From NCBI GenBank assembly GCA_034387635.1, contig JAOANU010000001.1:124001-188000 (forward strand): a DNA stretch of 64,000 bases. Reading direction: 5' to 3'. The notes beneath the pieces are model-generated. The model was not told the DNA's origin. It made no database searches and worked only from the letters and a program-made list of their open reading frames with translations. Source of the DNA: Rhodosporidiobolus odoratus. Taxonomy: Eukaryota > Basidiomycota > Microbotryomycetes > Sporidiobolales > Sporidiobolaceae. The position numbers and the translations under genes were made by a program. Below are positions 37,664 to 48,497 of the stretch, piece by piece. Position 1 is the first letter of the stretch. The number at the start of each line of letters is the position of its first letter.

Positions 37664-37821
37664 CTAGTACCCTTTGATTGACAATCACCCTCGTTCGGCT
37701 CACTCGTTTCACGTTCTGGTTCTGGCAGGCAGAGAGCAAGCGCTGTCGTCCTCTAGCTTGCAAGTAACCTTCGCTGCCCATAAGCTGTCTCGTTACGCGT
37801 TAGCTAGAGCAAGAAAAATTT

Positions 37822-37855
37822 CGGGGCACGAAGTGAGCGGTCAACTCGTGCCCCG
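37822..37855. repeat. Perfect 10-bp inverted repeat downstream of RPS23
   Basis: Arms CGGGGCACGA (37822-37831) and TCGTGCCCCG (37846-37855) are perfect complements around a 14-nt loop. The hairpin lies about 150 bp past the RPS23 stop, so it may fall in the 3' UTR or mark the end of the transcript. Confidence 0.6.
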
Positions 37856-38007
37856 CAGCTGATGTATTCCTCGACCTTGACAGGCTGCGACATGCTTCCC
37901 GCTTAATTACCTCTCTTCCGCTTGCAATGAGCCAGCGTACGGACTGTCGAGTGAGGTGGCCAAAGAGTTACGCAGGCGAAGAAAGCTACCGAGTGTTCGT
38001 CCGTCCC

Positions 38008-39734
38008 TTACGAGCGAGGCTTCTCCTTCTTCTCGCGCCAGAGCTGCGTGGTCCATGACATGGCGTCTCAGTGAAGGGTCTGTTGTACCGGAGGGAGGAG
38101 AGGGAGGAGGATTGGGACGTACAGCGAGGAGACCAACACCGGAGACCTTGACGACCTGCAGGTAGGCGAATAGGGTCAATTTGTGTTGCGCTTGCGACAT
38201 AGTAATGAATTATAACTCGCCTTAAATCTTACACCTGGGATATCGCCTTTAGCCTTACCCTTGCGACCGAAACCAGAGATGAGGACCTCTGTAGATAGAA
38301 GTAGGGAAAGAAGTCGGTAGTAAAGTCGGTAAACGGGCGAAAAGTCGATGTTGTGGTAGGACAGGTCCGGCGACGGCAAGGAAAAGTAGTGAGGATGTGG
38401 AGAGCAGGGGCGGTCAGTACGCGAGGATCTAGGGCAATGGGAAGAAAGAGGAGGGTAAGAAGGAGAGTGAGAGGACGAACCGTCGTTCTCGTCGACAAAG
38501 TTGAGGCAACCGTCGTTGGGGACGAAGGCAGTGACTGGTCACACATGAGATCCTATCAGCCACGCAAGCAGTAGAAAGAAAGAAAGGAAGCAAAGACGTA
38601 CCCTTCTTGCCGTTCTTGATCAACTGAACCCTAACGCACTTACGAATAGCCGAGTTGGGCTGCTTGGCCTCAACACCGACCTTCTCAAGGACAATGCCCT
38701 TGGCGTGCGAAGAGCCACCGGTCGGGGACGAACGGTAAGCAGTGCCGAGAGCACGCTTCTTGTACTTCTTGTCGGCCTGTTGCGCAGAGTACAAGGGAGG
38801 GGAGGAACGGTGCGGATGGTAGGGGATATCGCAGGGACGAAGAGACAAGAACGATGGAGGCAGGCGGGTCGGGCAGAAGGATGGTGGGGCGAGAAGTGGG
38901 GAAAGAGGAAGCAAGGTCAGTACTGCTCGACCGATTCCATGCGGGGTTGCTCAGGCAGCTCTGCTCAGCTGACTACCGTAAGGATGGCGGGAGTACTGCC
39001 GGTGCAGGAGGGATTGGGAACGGCTCAAAGTCGAAGTCGAGGAGGGCAGGCGGGGCACTGGATATCGACCAAGTCGCCTCGCGTCGCTCGCACCCGCCGG
39101 TATCGCATGCAGCACCTCGTTTTGTCCCTCCATCCGTTTCCTAGCTCGCTAGCTCGTCCGGTAATCGCTTCGCTGCCCGACCGTGCTCACTCTCCCCACA
39201 GCCTCCAAGTCGCCGCAACTTGATTCGCTTGCTGGCGAAAAGACTTGAGCTGTCGGTGCTAGTGACGATGTGCCTTACCCAGCGGCCGTCACGACGGTCA
39301 GTGCGGAGCTTGCGCGCAGCGAGGAGACCGCGAGGCTCTGATCGTGCAAATCAACGTCAGCATTTGGCGGGCAAGGGTCATACAGTAAAGAGCAGTAACG
39401 TACTGCAGGAACCTGTTCATCAGATCCCAGCAACGGTACAACCGAAGAGAGAGGGAAGTTAGCGATGCGATCCCCATCTACCGTCGACCAGAGTTGCCCC
39501 TTCACAGCTCGTACAAGTACGCCGCTTGTCCCCAGCACTCGAGATCCGCCTCACTGTGCTTCTGCACACCCGTTGAACCCGCTACGAGGTTGTTGAGGCG
39601 AGATATGGAACTTGATTTCGGTTTTTGTCGATGGGAGGTTGAAGGGGAAGTCGAGGTGGCGTAACGGCGGGACGGGGGGACAGGGTAGAGCACCTAGAGT
39701 GCTAGGAGACGGTAGGTGAGAGTAACTTGCCCAT
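38008..39734 (-). CDS. RPS23: 40S ribosomal protein S23 (uS12)
   Basis: This is a component of the decoding centre of the small ribosomal subunit. Exons in transcription order are a very short first exon at 39734, then 39337-39279, 38776-38602, 38534-38481, 38288-38221, 38155-38123 and 38043-38008, giving 143 residues, the usual length. Conserved runs include [20 protein letters not shown], the invariant loop [15 protein letters not shown], and the end [11 protein letters not shown]. The intron after GVRFK begins with GC (AAG|GCGAGT), a genuine GC-AG intron. The first exon encodes MGK at ATGGGCAAG, but no placement of a GT-AG intron between it and PRGL keeps the frame. Frame-preserving choices would be AG-AG, TT-AG or GT-GA. 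A sequence error or an unrecognised splice form could explain this. Confidence 0.93.
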
Positions 39735-39935
39735 GATAAGCAGCAAGGGGAAGAACCGAAGAAAAAAGGGGAAACTCGCTCTCTCACTTGGCCAATTCTC
39801 TCACAGGGGAAGCTCAGCTTAGATTACACTTGATTATTACAAACTGAAACTACACATTACAGCTGATTACAACTGGTCTTGAGTCTCGCTTCCCTCGCAA
39901 ACAACGGACTGATCAATCCACTCTTGCTCGTTGCT
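39735..39935. promoter_or_regulatory. Short divergent promoter between RPS23 and BMT5
   Basis: The start codons of RPS23 (minus) and the BMT5-like gene (plus) are about 200 bp apart. The sequence is relatively AT-rich (for example around 39825-39870), suited to a nucleosome-free bidirectional promoter of two ribosome-related genes. No specific site is assigned. Confidence 0.5.
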
Positions 39936-41633
39936 ATGGCTAAACCCAAATCAAAGGGAAAACTGGCCTCCGGTAAGCTCTCTCCCTCAAGAGTCCGTCC
40001 TGACCTGCACTCACTCTTGATTTCCTTGCAGCCCTCTCTTCGCAACAATCCGCCCACCAAGCCCGTCTAGCCGCTCAGCGATCTGAACAAGCACAGCAAG
40101 ACCGCGCACAAGCAGTCAAGCGAAAGATGAGCTCGGGGGGTGCAGGAGGAGGAGGTGCAGGAGGAGGAGGAAGTGGGGGGAAAGCGAAAAAGAGGAGGAT
40201 CAGTACAGAAGGTGGACAGACCACTCAAGGCGAGTCAAAGCAAGTTGACAAGCCGTCAGTACAGCCGTTCAGACGAGGGGAAAGAGTGTTGCTCGTTGGC
40301 GAAGGTGCGTGTCGTCCTTTTTCTTGTACTTGTCCTTCTTCAGCGTCATGCAAATGAGCCCTGCGCTATGCTGTGAGCCTGCCTACTCGGCGTGCTGGTT
40401 GCTTCGAGTGGGATTCTTCTTGTGACGCTGACACCAGGAATGCCGGACTCGCAGGCAACTTCTCCTTTTCCCACTCTCTCCTTCTTCCCCTCACCTCTTC
40501 CACCTCGTCCACCCCGGTTCAACCCCTCATAACCCCCTCCCTCCTTCTTTGCACTGCCTTTGACTCGCAATCGGTCGCCTCAGAAAAGTACCCCGACCTT
40601 TCAACGCACGTCGACGCTCTTCGAGCAGCGGGAGCGACGGTCCTGTTTGGGGTGGATGCCACTAAGCTCGAGGAGAACAAGGAGGTGAGAGAGTTTGCGG
40701 GCTTGGGAAAGCCTAGCATGAAGGGGAAGGCGAGGGAGTGTGGAGGGATTGAGGAGGGGGCTGGGTTTGACAAGATTGGATTCAACTTTCCTCACGTTGG
40801 TGCGTTGTCTTGATCGTCACTTCCTCTACTCCGTGCGAGTTGTATCGCCGTCTAATGGTGCTCCTCACTTTGCAGGCCAGGGTATCACCGACCAAACTCG
40901 CAACATCCGAACCAACCAAACCCTCCTTCTCGATTTCTACCGTTCCGCCTCTCTCCTCCTTCGACGAGGCACCCCCCGCGCCCCTTCCGCCAAATCCACT
41001 GTCACCAAACCTTTACGCTCCCGAGACTCGCTCTCACCCTCACCTGAAGCCGGCGACGACGTTGTCGAGGACGATGACTTTTCCACCTCTCTGCTTCAAG
41101 GTCAAGACGAGGTACCAATCGACTCCTCACTCGCGCCCCTCCCACCTCCCCCGTCCACCCGCGGCACTCTCCTCCTAACCCTCCGCACCTCCCCCCCATA
41201 CTCCCTCTGGCTCCCCGCACAACTAGCTACCAAAGGCCGACTGCTCCTCCCCTCCATCCTTGCCCAGCACGAATTCACCTCTCGATTGAGAACTAAAGGA
41301 GAACAACCGATCTTCAAGACGGTCAAGAGTTGGGAGTTTAAACCCGAGGGCTGGGAAGGGTATGAGCATAGGAGGACTTTGGGGTATGACGAGAAATTGA
41401 GTAGTGGGAGGAATGAGGATTTGAAATTGACGGCTAAGGAGAGGCAGGCTAAGAAGTTTGGAGGTGCAGCGGTGGGGGGAGAGAGTAAGGGAGAAAAGGC
41501 GGGCGCGATGAGGACTTGGGAGTTCGAGTTGGAGTTGAGGCAGGATCATTGGGTCAAGAAGGAAAAGGGTGGCAAGGGGAAGAAGAAGGGACGGGCGGAC
41601 GAGAGTGAGGATGATGATCTGAGCGACTCTTAG
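39936..41633 (+). CDS. BMT5: 25S rRNA (uridine-N3) methyltransferase, BMT5-like
   Basis: Four exons (39936-39972, 40032-40304, 40455-40799, 40876-41633) join in frame to 470 residues. BMT5 methylates a uridine of 25S rRNA in the nucleolus using S-adenosylmethionine. The basic, Lys-rich start (MAKPKSKGK, KAKKRR) suits nucleolar import. The Rossmann fold opens with RVLLVGEGNFSFSHSLL, the family's signature glycine loop, followed by ATVLFGVDATKLEE, DKIGFNFPHVG, QTRNIRTNQTLLLDFYRSA and GTLLLTLRTSPPYSLW. A polyglycine insert lies near residue 55 and a Ser-rich acidic insert in the middle. The end is Lys/Asp-rich (KKKGRADESEDDDL). The intron between the halves of GEGNF is in phase 1. The length is longer than in budding yeast because of the inserts. 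Confidence 0.93.
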
Positions 41634-41786
41634 ACACTATCGGATCATAGGAACGCAGAGGATAAGCATACTACGTGACAAGCAAGTTAACCAGGATACG
41701 AAACCATAGTCATGGAAAGCTTCGAGATTGTGGTGCTGAAGTCTGGCTATCGAGACCTGGATTATGACCCAACACGATGCAGACGC

Positions 41787-42664
41787 CTACTGATCCACCT
41801 CCATGCCATGACCCGCCTCACTGACCGCCCTACTCCCCCCAACTTCCGAGTACTCCTCGTCCCCTTCTGCCTCATCCTCCGCGTCACTGTCCTCTTCCTC
41901 CCCACCTCCCTCCCCAGGAGGCAACTTCAACTTCTTCCCCCTTGTCTTTCTCTTTCCCAACTCCTCGCCTCCCCCACCCGCCGCGCCCAAAGCCAAAGCC
42001 TCCGCGACGACCGCACTCGACGGAGCACTCTTCCTCCCCTTGCCCTTCATGACTCTCTTTCCCTCGAATGGCTTTGAAGGGGCAGAAGTGGTTACGGCTG
42101 CGGGGGTGGACGAGTCGTCGGCGGCTGTGGTGCGGAGTTTGAGAGCTGAGCCGAGGGGGAGTGGGGTCGGGACTACTTCGTGGAGGTAGAACCAGGAGGG
42201 GTTGTTGTGAACGGCGGCGTCTGGTTATACTCCCAACTGTGTTAGAGTAGAATGAGATGGGAGTGGGGGGGAGAGAGAGAAGGGGAGGAGGAAAGGAAGA
42301 AGAAGAGAGAAAAGGGGAGAGAGAAAAGAGGCGTACCGAGGTCACTGTACCTGACCATTTTTTGTCGCTTGTCCATGCGGGCGTTGTGATAGGCTTGGGT
42401 AGTGATCTTGCCGAGCATGAGTTCCTGCAGGTTGTGGTAACGGGCAGAGTCAGCAGGGTGATGGAGAAGACGGGGAGGGGAAGGACAGGTACTCACGGTT
42501 GCCTTTGTGATCAAGAAGAGAGCTTCCTTGCTGCATACCCTGACTTCCCTGTCTGCTTTGACTACCTTTCCTACCCTAGCGAGGGGAATGGCGTTTGTAC
42601 CGGGAGCGACGGTTGAAGCGGGGAGGGACGACAGGCGTTGCTTCTTCGAGGCGGGTCCAGACAT
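41787..42664 (-). CDS. Histone-fold protein, Dpb3/Dls1 (POLE4)-like
   Basis: Three exons on the minus strand start at ATG 42664 and end near 41787. The histone fold runs from NAIPLARVGKVVKAD through CSKEALFLITKATELMLGK to DKRQKMVRYSDL and AAVHNNPSWFYL, matching the CBF/NF-Y-type fold of DNA polymerase epsilon subunit Dpb3 and its ISW2 chromatin-remodelling counterpart Dls1/CHRAC. The remainder is a disordered tail with Lys-rich (KGRKSAP) and acidic (EEEDSDAEDEAEGDEE) stretches. It should pair with a Dpb4-like partner not present in this window. Whether it serves the polymerase, the remodeller or both cannot be told from sequence. Its start is only 112 bp from that of WDR6. Confidence 0.85.
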
Positions 42665-42776
42665 GGTTCAAGTGGTGTCTTAGTAGCAGTAAAAGATCGC
42701 CAGGTGAGGTACGAGGTGAATGAGAAGAGCGACAAGATTCACATCAACAGATCTCGACTACACACAATGCTATACA

Positions 42777-45700
42777 ATGACTAGAATAGCCCATAAACAC
42801 CAAATATCTGCACCAATCACTGCTATCACCCATCTGAACGGTAGCCGATACGCTCTGGCAGCCCAGGTCACCGACCTCGTCCTCCTCGACCTTCGTTCAG
42901 CAACTTGTCAGCCTCGACAGACTCAACGATGGGCCGTTTTCGACCGCGAGCGCATACATAGGATCGTACTTAAGATTACACGCGAGCACGAATGGCTGAC
43001 GACCCTGGTGGGAGGGAGGGAAGCCGTCTTGACACAAGTAAAAATCCTGTACGCTCTTGTCCCCTATCCACATCCACTGTCCATGGCTGAAGCGTTGCTC
43101 TACAGAGAAAACAGAATGTCGGTCCGGTCTCTCGCTAGGCTGAAAGTCAACGACTTTATCGGCGATGGGGCTTTCCTCCATGTTTGTCTATTTCTCTTGC
43201 ACGTCCCTGCCTGGCGACTGCGTATGCCTTTTATCGCTTGTCCGTCTGACGACCCGAGCTCACATATGCAGGACGACTACGTCCTCTTGGCAACTCTGCA
43301 CGCCTCTCTGCTCGTTTACCGCCTTCCCAATCCCGACCTCAACCCCGACTCTTCCTCGTCCATCTCCCTGACGCTCGAGCCCATCCTGACCCTCCACGCA
43401 CCTCTCCGTCCAACACTCTGGTGCACTCGATTTTCGCAGACCAGCTACTCCGCGGCTGCGAGAGAAGACGGCGGTACAGGAGAAGGAGAAGGAATAAGGA
43501 TGGCGGGCGGAACAATGTGGGGCGATGTGTATCTTTGGGATGTTCTGCTGGAAAAGGACTTGGTCGAGCTTGCACAGAATGCGAGCAGGCGGGATGATTC
43601 GAAGGAGGTGCAGCGCATGGGCGGACTAAGGCGGTTCACAGGTCACAAAGTAGGCAGGTTCCGACTGCTTTGCTCCAAGCTTTACTCTGGCCTGACTTGT
43701 ATCCTCCGCTAGGGCGCAATCTTCACCGCCTCGTTCTCGCCCCCGACCCAAGTCCCTAGCACCCTCCTGACCGCTTCCGATGACCGCACACTCCAACTTT
43801 TCACGCTCCCTTCCTTTGACTCTACTATCAAAGCGCTGGAGAGCGATCGTAATCCGCCTGTCGTACTTCCGCTCGAGGGAGAAGAGAGAGAGGTACTGTG
43901 GGGGCATGAGGGGAGGGTTTGGAGGGCCGAGTTTATTCAGGAGGAGAATGCAATCGGGCGGATAGCAAGTATTGGAGAAGTGCGTCGAACCCTCCTCCGT
44001 CGGCGGTCCGCTGCATCGAGCAACAGGCGAGGGAGGACTCTCTCTACGATGAAGCTGACTGTTCTGAGAGGCGGGGTAAACAGGACGCGACACTTCGCAT
44101 TTGGGCACCGACGACTTCACCTCGAGCTAAGATCTCGCCCGACTGCTTGCGACGCCCTACCTCGGGCTATAGTCTCACCGCCACGTACCGCTCAGGCCAC
44201 GATGGCAGATCGACCTGGGCTGTCTGTCCGATCGCTCTTCGAGCCGAGTCGGGAGGAGAGCCGGCGTTTCTTGGCGTGTTGACGGGCGGAGCGGATGGGG
44301 GAGTCAGGTGCTGGGCTCTACCCGCGTGCGCGCCTTCCCCTGGGAAGGCAGGGCCATGCGCAGCGAAGCCGGCCGGTTCCGGTGAGATGTTGACGAAGCA
44401 AGGCAAGGCTGAGAAGGTCAAGGGGTTTGTCGCGACGGCACTTTCGGGTGGCATTGGGACGCTCGTCGTATCGCTCTGTCAAGACGGGTACGCGTTTCGT
44501 CTATTGCCTACCGTTCTTCTCGCATTCGCTGCTGAACTCTTACCCTGTATGATTAGGCTATTCTACCTTTCTTGTCTTCCGCCTTCCTGCGCGTCAACCT
44601 GCCCAACGTCAACTATCCTTGCTCCACACTCGACTACCTCCAAGCCTTTTCACTCTGCTCGCGCCTTTGCTGGACCTTCCAGCGCGGTCTCCATGTTCCT
44701 CCTCCCCACGCCGTCGCGATCAGCTTCGAGCGGGTCAAAGAACGAGAGGCGACGGTTCCTTGCGTTCTCGAATACAGGCCATCTCATCTCCGCAGCAGTC
44801 TCCGTCTCCACGTCTTCCGCTTATTCAACAGTCGGGGTCGAAGTTGAAAGAGTGCGGGAATGGACTATCCCGGTTAGACCAGCAAGAGTTGAATTTCTTG
44901 AATCACCTTCGCTCGACGACGGTATTGAGGGCCGAGGTACAGAGGAGGAGGAGGAGGAGGAGGAGGAGGAGGAAACCATAGCGGCAGTGTGGGATCGTGC
45001 GGCGTGGTCACTATCGATCCTTTCCATCCCTCCTGCGAATGTACGGTTCCTTCTCTCTGCATTCTCTCGACCCGAAGGACACGTATTGAGGCCTTGCTAC
45101 GCCTCATCAGTCTACTACACCGCCGACGATCTGGACTACCCTGTCCCTCTCCCGTACCTCGCCCGCTCCGACCGCAATGCTCTTCCTCTCCCCCTCCTTC
45201 CTCCTGACAGGCACTTCCGACGGCAGTGTACAGCTGTACTCCTTCTCTTCTTCCTCCACTAAATCATCCAGGGTACTCGAGGTGTTGTGTGAAGTTGAGG
45301 GACTACATACCGATGGGATCAACCAACTCTCCTTGCGTTCTCGGGCGTCCTCATCCTCCTGTCCTCAGGACCACGGGAACGAGCAGCGAAAGTGGCAGAT
45401 CGAGACTCTGGGACGGGACGGGAAACGATGCGTGCTGGCGATCGAGGTTAGAGACGGTAGGGAAGGAGGAGAGGGAAGAAGGGCGAGGATGGAGAAAATT
45501 GATGAGAGGCAGTTGGTCAAGGGGTCTCTTGAGCGGGTGCGTCGGACCTTACGTCTTCCTTTTCCGTACCCTGTCGCTGCCTGTGAGTGAGACTAACGAT
45601 CGTCGTGACCCACACTGCGTAGTCCTTGCCGCTCGACGTGAGTGGTCGACACACGTACCTTGCGACAACGGATGCAAGAGCAGTGGTAGTGGATGATCTT

Positions 45701-47606
45701 GCACGAGTAGTGAGTCTCAAAGCTTCTCTCTTGTGTCGCATCCGTCCTGCGGACGGACTTGCTCTGACGCCGGGGCGTACAGCTAGACACCTTCTCGCAT
45801 GCCGGCAAGAAAATTCCCTCTCAGCTCGTAGTCAACCCGTCTACCGGTGGCGCGAGTTTTTTCCGACTCGTGTCAGGACAGGTACGTGACCTTGTCCTCC
45901 GATCGAGACTACCTCAGCTGATGACAGTACCTCATTGCACAGCTGCACCTTGAAACGTCTCACGCCTCTTCCTCTGCTGCACCTCCTCCGATCCTCCTCA
46001 ATCCACTGCATGGCCGCGAGATCCGAGCCGTCACAGCTTGGCGTCCGGAGAAGAAGAGAGGGCACACGCTGCTAGCTATGGGCGCTGAGAATGGCGTCCT
46101 TTCTATCTCGCGTCGTGCGTGTATTTCTTGCTTCTTCCCGCAGACTAGGCTACAAACGAGCTTACTCTTTGATGATGACAATGGTAGTCGACGATCAGAA
46201 TACCCTAACGACAATATACACGAACCTCTTCTTACCCACTGCAATCAAGTCCCTCGTTTTCCGTCCACTCCCATCTTCGCCTACACCTACGGGCTCGACT
46301 TCGGCACTCCTCTTCGTCGCCGGAGCCAGAGAGTACCTCGCCGCTTTCCACCTTACCTATCTCGACCCTGAAGACGGGACCGAAGAACTGCTAGTGCGCA
46401 AGGTAGGGACCATGTTGGCGGAAGAAGGTAAGGAGGTCAGATGTATGGATATTGCCCTGGTTCCACTCCCTTCAGGGGGGATTGAGGAACAGGTTGGCGT
46501 TCTTGGGGGGTATTCGGATGGGAGCCTCAAGGTGCGGTTTCGCTTCATTTCCCCCCCTTGGGTGCGTTACTTAGACTGCTAATTCCGGCACCCTCCTGAA
46601 TAGCTGTGGTCTCACCGCCTTCCTGATCACGGTTCTGCAATGTCGCCGAGCCGCCTGGGCGGCTTCGACCTTATGGCGCGGACTGAAGCTAAGGGGAAAT
46701 GTGTACTGTGCGTCGAGGTGGTTCAGGTGGAGATTGAGGGTGATGTGAGGGCAATCGGGTTGGAGGGGAGGTCGGATGGACTGTACGTAGCTCCCTCCGC
46801 GCGATGCATGTCTCTGCAGCTGACGGCATACGCATGGCGGATTCAGGTTCGCACTGCGGGATCTTACGCCGTAGGTTTCCTTTCTTTCGCCATTTCACCT
46901 CCTGGATCATGCCGCGCCCTAGGCATATCCTCGCTAACCCTCACTTGTTGGATACAGCGTCTTCGCCTGCTCTGCGACGAGCCAGAACATCGATGTCGGC
47001 TTACCGCCACCTTTCTGCTGCTTCCATGCTCACCAGTCGGGTATCAACGCCTTGGCCGTTCGAGATGAAGGTAACACGGTCCTTCTATACTCACAACACT
47101 GCTCAACTGACCCCGCACTTTGTGACAGGCTCGTCTCTCGTAGTCGTGACTGGTGGAGATGACAACGCTCTTTCAGCTTGCATGATTGAACTGTACACCA
47201 CTCCATCTGGTGAATTGCAAGCACGTTTTGGACCGGCCAACACGGTCAAAGACACCCATGCGTCGACCATACAAGGTACGTAGCTCTCTCTCTTTCCTTT
47301 CATCACCGCCGCCGCACCGCTGAAAAGACATCGAGGTGAACAGGTCTCAACTTTCTCACCCCCACCCTCCTCGCCTCTTCCTCGGTCGATCAACGACTGA
47401 ACCTCTACCACCTCTCGTGCTCTACGTCTTCCTCTCCCGACCTGTTGAGACTCAGACTCGTCGACTCGACTTGCCTCGATGTCTGGGATTGTTCGGCTCA
47501 AGTGGCGGTGCCTACTCGGGCTCGGGAGGAGGGTGAGGCGGAGGGAAGGGTGGCCGTAGCGGGGATTGGGCTAGAGGTTGTGGGTATAGACCTGAGGGAA
47601 GGTTGA
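42777..47606 (+). CDS. TRM734: WD40 protein WDR6/TRM734-like
   Basis: A large gene with many short introns. The start (MTRIAHKHQISAPITAI) lies 112 bp from the divergent Dpb3-like gene. Early sequence contains RWAVFDRERIHRI, like the (V)F...RIHG pattern of WDR6. Later exons give GLRRFTGHK|GAIFTASFSP, LLTASDDRTLQLFTL, VLWGHEGRVWRAEF, ATLRIWAP, LTGGADGGVRCWAL and, near the end, VVVTGGDDNALSACMIEL and CLDVWDCS, indicating two or three beta-propellers. The stop is TGA 47604-47606. The family binds the Trm7 methyltransferase to direct 2'-O-methylation of position 34 of certain tRNAs. A run of glutamates (44941-44979) interrupts one propeller. Exons between 42950-43270, 44480-44860 and 45540-47060 were not all resolved, so internal limits are approximate. 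Confidence 0.82.
44941..44979. repeat. GAG triplet run encoding polyglutamate
   Basis: An almost pure (GAG)n tract encodes an acidic stretch inside the WDR6-like protein. It is a microsatellite within coding sequence. Confidence 0.75.
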
Positions 47607-48497
47607 CCGAGACGTGAACTACGGGAAAGCTCTAGAGGTCGAGATGGCGGTTTGAGAAGGCCAAGGTATGATCGTATGATCGAGGATGTCGCTTTCAAGT
47701 TCAACACAGCGAAACCTCTTTTCTGAACACACTCGTTGAATCAGCAGACAAGCGCGTTAGCATGAACCGTTAGGATGAGTCACAGAACCCGCCATATACA
47801 GATTGGACTCCATTCCCTCGACTCGTTGTGATGACTCTGCCCTTGTCCATCATCATCTGCGCGTAGCCTCCCATGTTGGCTTGGAGATCCCATGCATTCA
47901 GGCGGAGCAGCTAGTGATCTCAGGCACAAAGGGCTTGGCAAGTGAGTTCTGCGATCCAAGCCAAGCTGCTGGGTCAAAGGTCAGTGGCTGACCCTGCCTC
48001 AAAGTATCGGAAACACAGTCAGCCAGTCATAGCAGGCAAGAGGCACGGCAGTTAGTACTACCTGGAGTTGCGGCTGGCGTGGGCGCTATAATCCCATGAA
48101 TGAAGCTGTCAGTAGATTGGTGAGTTAAGAGACAGTGGAAGATATGCGCGGCGGTGGGAGTGATTGACGTCGACGTATGACAGGGGACTCGTAAATCTAC
48201 GAGCTCGCAGACATGACCCACCGTGAGTGACGAACGACAACCGCAGGAACGAACGGAAGGACCGACAATGTCGGCACGACTCTCGCTCACCAGACTTATC
48301 GCGTTCGTCCACTGCCGGACTCGCGATGTTGCAATTGCGTACATTGGTGACAACTTCACTTTGCACACACGCACGAAGATCACGAAATCGGAGGACAAGG
48401 GGAAACAGAGATGACCGAAGAAGAAAGGTAGATATCGTCCATCCTCCACCGAGATATGTCCCCGTGCTTCACACCTCGAAGCGGTTCACCAGCGCAT
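47607..48497. other. Convergent intergenic region
   Basis: This is about 0.9 kb between the WDR6 stop and the Vps3844-domain stop. Frames at 48027-48449 and 48227-48610 have no recognisable content. I see no RNA gene or repeat. Confidence 0.4.
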
